Of a DNA stretch of 64,000 bases, positions 24,733-33,760 are shown one piece after another. Position 1 is the stretch's first letter; every line of letters begins with the position of its first letter. Origin of the DNA: JACKHA01 sp041401985. Lineage in GTDB: Bacteria; Planctomycetota; Phycisphaerae; Phycisphaerales; UBA1924. The translations under genes were made by a program, and so were the position numbers. The notes under the pieces were generated by a model. That model did not search any database. It was not told the DNA's origin and saw only the letters and a program-made list of their open reading frames with translations. The stretch covers positions 62,001 to 126,000 of the forward strand of contig JAWKTE010000010.1 in the NCBI GenBank assembly GCA_041401985.1, written 5' to 3'.

Positions 24733-26290
24733 ATGGATTTCCACGTTGGGGGCCGCGCACTGAATGGTGTCGTCGCATCGCTCGCATCCGCGGCACTCGC
24801 GGTCGGTGCGGTCGCCCAGGAGGCCAGCAGGCTCTTGCCGGCGCGTGGCAACGCCGGAATCGTCGGGGATCGGCTCGCGGTTCGACTAGCTGCCACATGC
24901 GACCCGATCCAGGCCGAGCGGCTGCTGCGTTCGATGCTGCCGGAGGGCGCCGTCGCGGGCGTGGTTCCGGCGCTGTGTGTCGGGCCGGCGGACGCGGGCT
25001 TGGCGGCCCGGCTTGGCCTGGATCGAGACTATGTCGTTGTGTTGACCACGCCGTTCGACGGTGCGGACCTGCTCGACGCGCTGGCGGCGCGGGGCGGCGT
25101 GGTGGAATGGGCCGAGCGGCTGCCGATCGGGTTCCCGACCGACTCGACGAGCGAGACCCTCGCGCCGAACGACCCGCTGTTCGCGAACCAGTACGGGCTC
25201 CAGAACGTCGGTCAGCCGATTCTGGGAACGCTCGGTTCGCTCGGTGCAGACATCAACGCGATCGGCGCGTGGGGCCTGCGGGGCACCGCGAAGATCCCAG
25301 TCGTGGCGGTGCTGGACTCGGGGATCGCGCCGCACCCGGACCTGGCGGGCGTGCTGCTGCCGGGCTGGAACGTCCCGCTCCAGAACACGGACACGGGGGA
25401 CAACTACTCGTCGCACGGCACGCACGTCGCGGGAATCATCGCGGCGATCCACAACAACGGGTGCCGGCATCGCGGGCGTCGCGCCCGAGTGCCGGCTCCT
25501 GCCGGTCAAGGTGACGAACCTGTTCGGGCAGACGGACGCGGCGTGGCTGTCCGAAGGGATCATCTGGGCCGCGGACCACGGGGCCGACGTGCTGAACATC
25601 TCGATCGGGCTGTCGAGCGGCACGACGCAGTTGCGCAGCGCGGTGCAGTACGCCGCGGCCAAGGGGTGCGTGATCGTGTGCTCGGCGGGCAACACGCCGA
25701 CGCTGCCGGTGGTGTACCCCGCGAGGTACCCCGAGACGATCTCGGTCTCGGCGACCGACAACCGCGACGCGATTCTGAGCATCTCGGCCAGCGGGGCGGA
25801 GATCGACATGGCCGCGCCCGGGTGGAACGTGCTGTCCACGTGGCACCTGTGGTCGTCGCCCAACACCTACGACTTCCGCAGCGGCACGTCGCAGGCGGCG
25901 CCGATGGTGGCGGGGGTTGCGGCCCTGATCCGCGCCACGCGTCCCGACCTGCCCGGCACGACCGTCCGCTTGATCCTGAACGCCTCCTGCCGCGATCTGG
26001 GGTCGCGGGGGTGGGACCCGGTGTACGGCCACGGGCGGATCGACGCCGCGCTCGCCGTCGCCAACGCGAAGGCGTTCGGCGGCTCGTCCGGCGGGACCGC
26101 AACCCCCGGTGGTGAGTGCCCTGCGGATATGAACCGCGACGGGGTGTTGTCGAACGCCGACTACTTCCTGTTCCTGAATCTGTTCGCCGCGCGGGACCCG
26201 CGGGCGGACTTCGCGCTGCCGCACGGCGTGTTCAACAGCGACGACTTCTTCTCGTTCTCGAGCGCGTACATCGCCGGGTGCGGGGGCTGA
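24733..26290 (+). CDS. Subtilisin-like (S8) secreted protease with GC-type dockerin tail, single frameshift
   Basis: The catalytic triad is complete across two frames: Asp in VAVLDSGIAPHPDL, His in SHGTHVAGII, and Ser in SGTSQAAPMVAGVAAL. A frame change falls at the GGG of 25458-25460: removing one G turns the N-terminal frame (HNNG) into AGIAGVAPECRLLPVKV without a break. The C-terminus is a dockerin-like pair, CPADMNRDGVLSNADYF and FNSDDFFSFSSAYIAGC, ending GCGG. The start ATG has GAGGAGAGG upstream and the first residues form a weak signal sequence. It is a secreted protease if the frameshift is a sequencing error; otherwise it is broken. Confidence 0.82.
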
Positions 26291-26339
26291 GGGGAGCGTC
26301 CCGAAACCGGTCAATCGGGCCGAGCCGCGGCGTGCGGTA

Positions 26340-27596
26340 TCAAGCGGCTTTGGCGACGGCGTGCTTCGGGCTCGCGGCCGTGTCGGTCATGGCGATCGCC
26401 AGGGCCGTGATGTCGTCGGCTTGGTGCAGGGAGCCGGACTGCAGGTCGAGCAGGGCCTCGAGCCTCGCCAGCGAGTCTCGCAGCGTCTCGGACTCGAACG
26501 CCGCGACGCCCGCCAGGTGCTTGAGGTGGACCTCGCCGGCCCGCCTGGTGTGACGCTGATCGGCGGGCTGCGGGAACACGGTCTCGAACCCGTCGGAGTA
26601 GACCAGCAGGGTCTGGCCGGGTCGCATGAGGCAGGTGCACTGGTCGAACTCGGCGTCGTCGAAGATGCCCAGCAGCGGGCCTCCGGCGCCGAGCGGCTCG
26701 ACGTCGGTGCCGCCGGGGCCGCGCGAGACCAGCAGCGGCGCGGGATGCCCGGCGGAGGCGAGCGTGAGTTCCGAGGTGTGGGTGTCGAGCACGCCGTACA
26801 CCGCGGTGGCGAACCGCTGCGGGTCGTCCTGCTTGCGGACCAGTTCGGTGTTCAGGGCGCGGAGCACGTCGCTGGGCGGGGTCATCCGCCCCTGGCCCGC
26901 GCGGCGTTCGAGGCGGCGCAGCCCGTGGCTGATCGCCATGGTCATGAGCGCCGCCGGCACGCCGTGCCCGATGGCGTCGGCGACGAAAAACGCGATCCAG
27001 CGGTCGTCGATCATCTCCGCGTCGTAGATGTCGCCGCTGACGAAGCCGGCGGGGCGAAAGATCACGCCGGTCTCGAACGTGTCGGTCCTGGGCAGACGCC
27101 GGGGCAGCAGTTCCCGCTGGACGCTGGCGGCCAGGTGCATCTCGTCCTGGAACCGCTCGATCTCGCCCGCGACCCCGCCCGTGCTGACGTTCGTGACGTG
27201 CAGTTCCTCGTGCAGTTCGGCGATGACGCTTTGGCGGGCCAGCATGGCGTAGAGCGCGCCCGCGAGCATCGGCGGCGGGAAGTCGAGCGCCTCGACCAGC
27301 ATCCCGTAGCCGCGAAGGGCCCGCTCGGGCCCCCCCACACGCGGGCACAGGACGATCGCCGCCCGCCGGGCCGACCAGGCCCGGTTCAGGTCGGACTCGT
27401 GCGGGCTGGCCCCATCCGGTCCGAGAACGTAGATCGCGGGCAGGCTCGCGTCGTCGCGCGGCCCGCCGATGAACGCCGTCTCGATGTCGGGCTCCTCGCC
27501 GGGCCTGGGCCACTGCCTCTGGATCGCCCGCGCGATGCGGTGGGCCTCGCCGGAGCACTCCGGGGCGTGCAGCACGAGCAGGCTGGGGCGGTGCAT
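26340..27596 (-). CDS. SpoIIE-type (PP2C) serine phosphatase
   Basis: This 418-residue protein has an N-terminal region resembling a receiver or GAF-like fold, then a linker helix (VQRELLPRRLPRTD) and a SpoIIE phosphatase domain: FRPAGFVSGDIYDAEMIDD with the metal Asp, FVADAIGHGVPAALM, TLASAGHPAPLLVSRG and QADDITALAIAM. Related proteins remove phosphate from anti-anti-sigma factors in general stress or development switches. No STAS or anti-sigma kinase gene is adjacent. The start at 27596 (MHRPSLLVLHAP) has GGAGAG upstream. Confidence 0.85.
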   Translation of the reverse strand: MHRPSLLVLHAPECSGEAHRIARAIQRQWPRPGEEPDIETAFIGGPRDDASLPAIYVLGPDGASPHESDLNRAWSARRAAIVLCPRVGGPERALRGYGMLVEALDFPPPMLAGALYAMLARQSVIAELHEELHVTNVSTGGVAGEIERFQDEMHLAASVQRELLPRRLPRTDTFETGVIFRPAGFVSGDIYDAEMIDDRWIAFFVADAIGHGVPAALMTMAISHGLRRLERRAGQGRMTPPSDVLRALNTELVRKQDDPQRFATAVYGVLDTHTSELTLASAGHPAPLLVSRGPGGTDVEPLGAGGPLLGIFDDAEFDQCTCLMRPGQTLLVYSDGFETVFPQPADQRHTRRAGEVHLKHLAGVAAFESETLRDSLARLEALLDLQSGSLHQADDITALAIAMTDTAASPKHAVAKAA

Positions 27597-27707
27597 CGGG
27601 TCTCTCCGGCGGACAGCGGCGCCCGCCGCGACAGGTCGCGTCGGCGGGGGCGATAACACACTCCGGGCGAATCCGCCCGGGCGCGCAAGGCCGGTTGGGT
27701 CATCGTC

Positions 27708-28244
27708 CTATCGGGCGCGACGCTTCAGGGCGTCCCAGTCCAGCGTGATCTGCTCGCCCTCTTCAAGGTCGAGCGTCGCAATGGTTCCCCCGGCCAGTTC
27801 GATCACGAACTGGGCCGCGAACCGGCTGGAGTACTTGTGCAGGCGGGCCTCGTAGGCGTCCTGCGTCTCGGTTGCGCCCTTCGGGTCCTCAATCGTCATC
27901 GCGTGCATGGCCACGATCCGCCCCGCGGCGTCCAGGAAGATGATGTCGATCGGCACCACGCAGTCGCGCATCACGAACTGCAGCACCTGCGGACGCGGGA
28001 ACACGAACAGCATGCCGCCGTCGGCGTCGATGTGCTCGCGCCCGGAAAGCCCCCGGAACCGGACCTGGTTGTCCGCCGCCAGTTCGAGGTGGAACCCCCG
28101 CCCGTCGAGCGTCACCGTGATCACGTCGGCGTCCTGGTCTTCCTCGCAGCCCACGCCGGTGCCCACAAGCGTCGTGCCGACGGCGATCGCCAGCACGAGC
28201 ACAAGTCCGATCGTCATCCCGAGTGAGCCTCGCATCGCAGCCAC
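27708..28244 (-). CDS. DUF192 family lipoprotein
   Basis: This 178-residue protein starts with a signal sequence ending in GVGC, a lipobox-like Cys near residue 33. The rest is DUF192: EL-ADNQVRFRGLSGREH, GGMLFVFPRPQVLQFVMRDC and VPIDIIFLDAAGRI. DUF192 proteins are small beta-barrel-like secreted or anchored proteins of unknown reaction. Its start lies inside the 3' end of the glutamyl-Q synthetase gene, overlapping by about 30 bases, so the genes are probably co-translated. An alternative Met is three codons in. Confidence 0.82.
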   Translation of the reverse strand: MAAMRGSLGMTIGLVLVLAIAVGTTLVGTGVGCEEDQDADVITVTLDGRGFHLELAADNQVRFRGLSGREHIDADGGMLFVFPRPQVLQFVMRDCVVPIDIIFLDAAGRIVAMHAMTIEDPKGATETQDAYEARLHKYSSRFAAQFVIELAGGTIATLDLEEGEQITLDWDALKRRAR

Positions 28245-29293
28245 GCGTCGTCCTCCGGAGCCATCACCACGGGCTCTGCGGGCATTCTAGAGAGATCGAA
28301 GCGGTCAAGGAACTCGCCGGCTGTCATTGGTGTTGGGATGCGCCGCTCGCCGATCCCGCTCCAGGCCGCCAGCAGCCCGATGATCCGCTCGGCGGGCACC
28401 CCGGCGGCCCGGTACGAGGTCAGCCTCGTGTCGCCGTGCCGTTTGGCCAGACGCCGCCCGTCGGGTCCACGCACCAGCGGCAGGTGCGTGTGGGTGGGGG
28501 CGTGGGCGAGCCCCAGCGCGCGGGCGACCAGGATCTGGCGCGCGGTCGAGTCGAGCAGGTCGTCGCCGCGGACCACCCGCGTGACGCCCTGTCTGGCGTC
28601 GTCGACAACGACGGCCAGTTGGTACGCGGGCACGCCCCGCTTGGTCCAGACCACGAAGTCGCCGATGGTCTGGCCCACGTCGATCAGGCGCCGCCCTGCG
28701 AAGGCATCGACAAACCCGATCGGCCCCGAGTCGGCCACCAGACGCCAGTTCGTGCCCTCATCGTCGAACGCACAGGGGCCGATGGCGGTGGGGCGGAGCC
28801 ACGCGGGGAACACGACCTCGTGCGAGCCCTCCTGCGGGGCCGAGGCCGCGTCGGAGCCATCGGCATCGCCGTCGCGGGCGGCAGCCTCGGCCGAATCCGA
28901 TGTGTGCGGATCGAGCGCCTCGGGCGCAACCAGTGGCACCGCCCGCGCTCGCTCCGCGATCGCCGCCTCGATCTCCGTCCGCGTCAGCCCGCTCGGATAC
29001 ACCAGCCCGGCACGCGCGAGCGCACGCATCGCCTTCCGATACGGCTCCAAGTCCACCGACTGATACGTCGGCCCCTCGTCCCAGCCGATCCCCAGCCACG
29101 CCAGCAGGTCCATCGCCTCGCGATCCGTCCCGGCCTTCACGCGCGGCGAGTCCAGGTCCTCGATCCGCAGCACGATCCGCCAGCCGCGCCGGCGCGCCAT
29201 CGCCCAGTTGACCAGGAACGTGCGTGCGTTCCCCAGATGCAGGGAGCCGGTCGGCGACGGGGCAAGCCGCGTGATTTCCGGGCGGTCGCGCAT
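28214..29293 (-). CDS. gluQ: Glutamyl-Q tRNA(Asp) synthetase
   Basis: This 359-residue protein is a class I glutamyl-tRNA synthetase catalytic domain without an anticodon-binding domain, which defines GluQ-RS. It attaches glutamate to queuosine in tRNA-Asp. HIGH-like motif: APSPTGSLHLGNAR near 10-23; KMSKS-like: LAKRHGDTRL near 280. The zinc-finger cysteines found in the E. coli enzyme are absent; the place reads YPSGLTRTEI. An extra acidic insert (SEAAARDGDADGSDAA) lies near 155. Start at 29293; longer upstream open sequence is not needed. DUF192 follows. Confidence 0.85.
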   Translation of the reverse strand: MRDRPEITRLAPSPTGSLHLGNARTFLVNWAMARRRGWRIVLRIEDLDSPRVKAGTDREAMDLLAWLGIGWDEGPTYQSVDLEPYRKAMRALARAGLVYPSGLTRTEIEAAIAERARAVPLVAPEALDPHTSDSAEAAARDGDADGSDAASAPQEGSHEVVFPAWLRPTAIGPCAFDDEGTNWRLVADSGPIGFVDAFAGRRLIDVGQTIGDFVVWTKRGVPAYQLAVVVDDARQGVTRVVRGDDLLDSTARQILVARALGLAHAPTHTHLPLVRGPDGRRLAKRHGDTRLTSYRAAGVPAERIIGLLAAWSGIGERRIPTPMTAGEFLDRFDLSRMPAEPVVMAPEDDAWLRCEAHSG

Positions 29294-29305
29294 GGACACG
29301 GACGA

Positions 29306-29311
29306 TACACT
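29306..29311 (+). promoter_or_regulatory. -10-like TACACT before the pterin dehydratase gene
   Basis: TACACT lies about 100 bases upstream of the ATG at 29412, in the divergent gap with gluQ. No convincing -35 is seen. Confidence 0.3.
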
Positions 29312-29411
29312 GTCGGCTCGACCGCACGCCGGGTGTGGCGCACGGGCCTCGTGCGAGGCCGGGATCGCGGGTCGCGGCATGGACGCCGGACGCCGCAGGG
29401 GAGACGCACCG

Positions 29412-29702
29412 ATGGCGAAGATGAGCGAGGCGGAGATTCGCTCGGGGCTCGAGCAGGCGTCGAACTGGACCCAGGCGGGCGAGGCGATCCAGCGGACGTT
29501 CACGTTCCAGAACTTCGTCGAGTCGATGGCGTTCGTGAACCGCGTGGCCGACGAGGCCGAGCGGGCCGAGCACCACCCCGACATCCTGATCCGCTACAAC
29601 AAGGTCACGCTGACCCTCTCGACGCACGACGCGGGGGGGATCACGCGCAAGGACTTCGACCTGGCCCTGGCCGTGGACGGGTTCGTGCCGGCCACGGCGT
29701 GA
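29412..29702 (+). CDS. phhB: 4a-hydroxytetrahydrobiopterin dehydratase
   Basis: This 96-residue protein is a pterin-4a-carbinolamine dehydratase, which recycles tetrahydrobiopterin oxidised by aromatic amino acid hydroxylases or dehydrates related pterins. The signature E-x-AEHHPDILIRYNKVTLTLSTH and following GGITRKDFDLA match the family, with the catalytic His pair and later His. Length is typical (about 95). Upstream CGATGG gives a start at 29412 without a strong Shine-Dalgarno. No hydroxylase gene is adjacent. Confidence 0.92.
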   Translation: MAKMSEAEIRSGLEQASNWTQAGEAIQRTFTFQNFVESMAFVNRVADEAERAEHHPDILIRYNKVTLTLSTHDAGGITRKDFDLALAVDGFVPATA

Positions 29703-29732
29703 CCGCCGCGGCGCGAGAGGACGAGCCGCAAC

Positions 29733-30209
29733 TCACGCCAGCCCGCCTCCGAACCTGGCGAGCAGGCGCGTGCGAGCCGCTTCCTCGGCCCCGCGCTGCG
29801 TGACGCGCAGCACATCGCGCATCGCGTTCGGGCACACGAGCAGCCCCGCCGGGGACACGTGCCGGGCCGCCGCGATCCGTCGGACCAGGTCACGCTCGCG
29901 CGGATCGAGCCCCAAGCGTGAGGCAAGGGTGCGGAACGCCGCGTTGCCCGCGGGCTCGTTCTTGGCCCGCCACCACCAGAACGCGCCCGCGATCGCGCCC
30001 GCGCTGAGCGCCAGCGACACCGCGACGATCACCAGCGCCCACAACGGCGACAGACGCGAGGCCTCGACGATCTGACGGGCCGTCTCCGCGCCCTCGGGTG
30101 TGCCGCCGGGATTCAGGGGCGTGATGAGCCGCGACGGTCCCTGCGACGCCACAGCCGCGGCAGCGTGGGCCGCCAGCGCGAGGGCCGCGATGCCGATCCT
30201 CCGGATCAT
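29733..30209 (-). CDS. Small exported or membrane protein of unknown function
   Basis: This 158-residue protein begins with a signal peptide-like stretch (MIRRIGIAALALAAHAAAAVASQ) and has one membrane helix (LWALVIVAVSLALSAGAIAGAFWWW, residues about 55-79). The C-terminal soluble half contains LGLDPRERDLVRRIAAARHVSPAGLLVC, a helix-rich region also found in planctomycete membrane proteins of unknown role. Its ATG overlaps the stop of the HEAT gene upstream by four bases, so it is coupled to it. Confidence 0.7.
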   Translation of the reverse strand: MIRRIGIAALALAAHAAAAVASQGPSRLITPLNPGGTPEGAETARQIVEASRLSPLWALVIVAVSLALSAGAIAGAFWWWRAKNEPAGNAAFRTLASRLGLDPRERDLVRRIAAARHVSPAGLLVCPNAMRDVLRVTQRGAEEAARTRLLARFGGGLA

Positions 30210-32824
30210 CCGCTCATTCCGGCCGGCTCCGCCGGCGCCAGGGCGATCGTCCCGTCATCGGGTGTGCTGGGCTCGTATGTGCGGTCGGCGTCGACGGTCG
30301 GCGTGCTGCCCGCCCAACCGGCGCGGACGGTCGCCGAGATCCGGGCCGCGGCCTTGGCCGCCCGCCAGCGGACCTCCCGGATCGGCTCGGTCGAGGCCAT
30401 CTCCGCGACCATCGTGCTCAGGCCGTTCCACGAGCCGCCCAGGCGTTCGCGTCCGCCGGCGAGTACCCGTCCGGCCAGCCACGACCCGGCCAGGCGGTGC
30501 AGCGGGCGATCGTCGGTCAGCATCGAGCGGAGCGACTCAACGGCGCTCGGCTCGTACACGCGGGCCAGCGGCTCGACCGTCGCCGCGCCGAGACGCGAGC
30601 GGCGCACGGGGCGGCGGATGCGCGGCGACGGCGGGGCGGCTCGGAGCAGGGCTCGGATGGCGTTGGCCCGCACGCGATGGTGCGGATCGCCCTTGAGTTC
30701 GAGCAGCACGCCGTGGTCGCGGTCGCGCCCGGTGGTCGCGTCCTCGATCGCCAGCCGCTGGAGGCCGATGCCCTCGACGGCGTTGGCGCGGACGCGCGGG
30801 TCCGTGTGATCGAGGGCGCGACGCAGGGCGGCACGCCCGATCGCGTCGTCGACGTCTCCGAGTGCCGCGGCGGCGGTCGCGGCCAGGCGGGCGTCCGCGT
30901 TCCGCCCCGGCTCGATCAGTTCGGCCAGGTCCGGGGCGATGACGCGGACCAGCCCGAGACGCCTGGCGATGCCGATGGCGTCGATCGCGGTGGGGGCGGC
31001 GGGTTTGGAGCGGGGTGCCGGCGTGCCGGGTTCCGATGCGCCGGTGACGATCGCCCGCAGGCGGGCCAGGAACGCCTCGCGATCGCGCAGGGCCAGACGC
31101 CAGGCCGCGGCTCGGGACACCTCCGACGACGCCATCCACGGCGTCTCGCGTTCAAGGTCACGCTCGGCCAGCGCCCGGATTCGCGCGTGCGGGGAGCGAC
31201 GCAGCAGTCGGGCTTGGCGCGTCCGCTCGCCGCCCTCGGCCCGGGCCAGCAGGCCCATGCCCGCGGTCGACCAGCGGAGCATCGCGCCGCGAGCGATCGC
31301 GGGATCGGCGTCGAAACAGGAGTGGGCCAGGCTCGTTCGCGGCAGCGCGGGCAGTGCGGCCAGACGCAGCGAGGCGTCCGGAGCGCTCAGCAACGGTTCG
31401 AGCGCGACCGTGCGGGCGTTGTCGTCGGCGTCGACGGCGCGCAGCAGCCGGGCGCGACCGAGCTGGGCCTCTCGCGACAGCGAAGCCGCAACCCGCGCCG
31501 CCGGGATCGCCTGTCCGGGTGCGAGATCGACGGGCGGACGGGGCGTGGCCGATGCCGCGGGTGACGCGCGCGAGGATTCCGAGGCGGCGTCTGGCGCGGA
31601 AGCGATGGCCGAGTCTCGACGCGGCCCGACTCGGGCCGACGCGCGGACCTGCACGATGCCCAGCGGGCGTGCCCGAGCGGGGCGCAGGGCCATGTGCGAG
31701 AGCGCCAGCACCGCCTCGTGCTCCGCCGGGCTCTCGGCCCGGGCCACACGGTCGAGGGCGGCGGTGGCCATCGCCGGCTCGGCCAGCAGCAGCATCGCTC
31801 GCGCCCGAACCAGCGGTGCGGGCGAGAGACGCAGGATGTGGCGCAGGCCGCGACCGGCGGCGTGGGTCGGGTCCTGCACAAGGCGGAGCAGGCGGGCCGG
31901 GCCTGTGACGCCGTCGGCGTCCCGCCGCGCCGCCGCGAGCGTGGCTAGATCCAAGGCGGCGAGCGTCGCGACCAGCACCGATCGCTGCTGGTGATCGCCG
32001 AACGACCACGCGGCATCAGCAAGAAGAGCGTCCGCGGTCGCGACGTCGAGCGCCGACATCGGCGCGAGCGCCTCGGATGCGAAGTCGGCGGACTCGGGCG
32101 CGAGCAGGTCCGGCGTGATCGCGTGGGCACCGAGCGTCAGCGAGAGCAGGCCCGCGCCGGCGTGCTCGCGGCACTCGGCGTCGTCGGGCATCAGCGCGGC
32201 GACGAGCGAGCCCGCGGTGTCTGGCCCCTGGTCCGTGGTCGCCAGGGCGCGGGCGAGCGACGCGGCCGAACGGCGCTGGCGCGGCTCTGGCGCGCGGGCC
32301 TCGCCGAGTGGCGTTCTGATCCCGCAAAGGCAGTCGCCCAGTGCCTTGGCCCATCGCCCGCGCCCGATCTCGATCGCCAGTGAGCGATGCTCTTCGGGCA
32401 GCGCGTCCCACGCGCCGGCCAGGGCCGCGAGCGCTTCGGCGGCTTGTGTCCGGCGTGTGGCCAGAAACAGCCCGCCAACCGGCTCAACGGCCAGTTCCGC
32501 CAACTCGACCGCCAGCACCCCCGCCTCGACTTGATCGGCGACCGCCAATCCGCCGCGCAGCGCGTCGAGACGGGCGGCCGGTTTGAGGCGTCGGACGAGG
32601 CGGATGCGCTGCTCGAAGGACGGGAATGAGTCGGGTTCCGGTCTCCCCCGTTTCCGGAGAGCCGCGAACAGGTTGTCCACAACCTGTCGGATGCGGGGCG
32701 CGGTGGCGGTGGATTCGCGCGCGGTTTGGGTTGGCGGGCTGGTGGGGGTGGATAAAGTGGGCAGAATCTTCCCCCGAGGGGTTTCCCGAGCCGAACCGCT
32801 TCTTGAAGTTTCGCTAGGTGTCAC
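30206..32824 (-). CDS. HEAT-repeat protein, large
   Basis: This protein of up to 872 residues contains many HEAT-like repeats, such as RVRANAVEGIGLQRLAIED and DPRVRANAIRALLRAAP. No catalytic motif is seen. The first 40 residues in the longest form are low-complexity (SETSRSGSARETPRG); conserved-looking sequence starts at RIRQVVDNLFAALRKRG, so a GTG near 32680 is an alternative start. The next gene overlaps by four bases (ATGA). Probably a scaffold; cellular location unclear because no signal peptide is evident. Confidence 0.75.
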   Translation of the reverse strand: MTPSETSRSGSARETPRGKILPTLSTPTSPPTQTARESTATAPRIRQVVDNLFAALRKRGRPEPDSFPSFEQRIRLVRRLKPAARLDALRGGLAVADQVEAGVLAVELAELAVEPVGGLFLATRRTQAAEALAALAGAWDALPEEHRSLAIEIGRGRWAKALGDCLCGIRTPLGEARAPEPRQRRSAASLARALATTDQGPDTAGSLVAALMPDDAECREHAGAGLLSLTLGAHAITPDLLAPESADFASEALAPMSALDVATADALLADAAWSFGDHQQRSVLVATLAALDLATLAAARRDADGVTGPARLLRLVQDPTHAAGRGLRHILRLSPAPLVRARAMLLLAEPAMATAALDRVARAESPAEHEAVLALSHMALRPARARPLGIVQVRASARVGPRRDSAIASAPDAASESSRASPAASATPRPPVDLAPGQAIPAARVAASLSREAQLGRARLLRAVDADDNARTVALEPLLSAPDASLRLAALPALPRTSLAHSCFDADPAIARGAMLRWSTAGMGLLARAEGGERTRQARLLRRSPHARIRALAERDLERETPWMASSEVSRAAAWRLALRDREAFLARLRAIVTGASEPGTPAPRSKPAAPTAIDAIGIARRLGLVRVIAPDLAELIEPGRNADARLAATAAAALGDVDDAIGRAALRRALDHTDPRVRANAVEGIGLQRLAIEDATTGRDRDHGVLLELKGDPHHRVRANAIRALLRAAPPSPRIRRPVRRSRLGAATVEPLARVYEPSAVESLRSMLTDDRPLHRLAGSWLAGRVLAGGRERLGGSWNGLSTMVAEMASTEPIREVRWRAAKAAARISATVRAGWAGSTPTVDADRTYEPSTPDDGTIALAPAEPAGMSG

Positions 32825-32956
32825 GGCGGGGTCTTGCTACGATCGCGGTCGGTGTTTAGCGGACCTGCACCCGGTCATCGGACGACCGGCCTCGGACGCG
32901 CCACTTTGGCCGGCCCCCTCGTGCGGCTGGCCCCCTGAGAGGACAGGAAAGCGGCC

Positions 32957-33622
32957 ATGAGCACCCCACAAAAGACGAACGCGCTGCAATCGTACCAGAT
33001 GCTCCTCTATGACCGCGCGCTGCACCCGGAACTGTTCAGCCTGAAAGCCCGGCGGGTGGTGCGGCACGGGCCCTGGGAACTGGAAGCCTGGGTGATGCAG
33101 GGCCAGCACCTGCTGCGGTTCGAGTGCGGGGCGGTGTGCGCCTCGGAACTCGTGACGGACCAGGAGGCGGGTCTGCCGACGACGGGGGCTCTGTCGGCGT
33201 TCCTGTGCGCGGGCGAGCGGGACTTCGAGCACCGGTTCGGGAGCGGAGCGGCCAACGGGATCCACGCCAACGGAGTCCAGGCCAGCGGGGTCCACGCCAA
33301 CGGCGGGCCGAAGCCGGTGGTGAGTGCCGGGCGCATCGGTGGGGCGAACGGGGGCGGGATCGGGCGCGGCGGCGTGGTCTACATGACCACGGTGCAGACC
33401 GAGACGCTCAGCGAAAACCTGTACGCCGCGACCTGCGAGGAGATGGCCGGGCACATCAAGGAGAACGACTCGCTGGTCCATTCCTGGGAGGGCGAGATGG
33501 GTTCTGGGATGTCGATCGTGGACGTGCAGCGGTACGCCAAGGAGGTGCATGCCCAGGCGTACCACCTCCTGCCGTCGGGCGGGATCGTGATCCGGACCCA
33601 GACGATTTTCGAGCACGCGTGA
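32957..33622 (+). CDS. DUF2617-like protein
   Basis: This 221-residue protein resembles DUF2617: QSYQMLLYDRALHPELF, RRVVRHGPWELEAWVMQGQH and CAGERDFEHRF are characteristic. The family is found in planctomycetes and actinobacteria and is of unknown role. Between 97 and 125 is a small repeat insert (GIHANGVQASGVHANGG) that looks like a recent slippage expansion. The ATG 32957 has AGGA upstream. It diverges from the HEAT gene; about 130 bases separate the two. Confidence 0.65.
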   Translation: MSTPQKTNALQSYQMLLYDRALHPELFSLKARRVVRHGPWELEAWVMQGQHLLRFECGAVCASELVTDQEAGLPTTGALSAFLCAGERDFEHRFGSGAANGIHANGVQASGVHANGGPKPVVSAGRIGGANGGGIGRGGVVYMTTVQTETLSENLYAATCEEMAGHIKENDSLVHSWEGEMGSGMSIVDVQRYAKEVHAQAYHLLPSGGIVIRTQTIFEHA

Positions 33623-33760
33623 GCGTCTCCGGACGGCGGTGGGCGGGCGACCGGTCCTCGCTGCTTTTCGGACGGGTGGGACGGACGGAATCGGGGGCGG
33701 TTCGGGGCGGGACCCGGGCGGTCTTGAGTGTTTTGGGCGTGTGTCCGATGATGGCGTGGT

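Noticed and set aside
25458..25460. Programmed ribosomal frameshift in the subtilase
   Set aside because: There is no slippery heptamer and the change is one base in a plain GGG; an indel error or mutation explains it better.
33250..33310. CRISPR-like repeats in the DUF2617-like gene
   Set aside because: AACGGxRTCCACGCCA-type repeats are short, in frame and translate to GIHANG/GVHANG; there are no spacers. It is protein-internal slippage.
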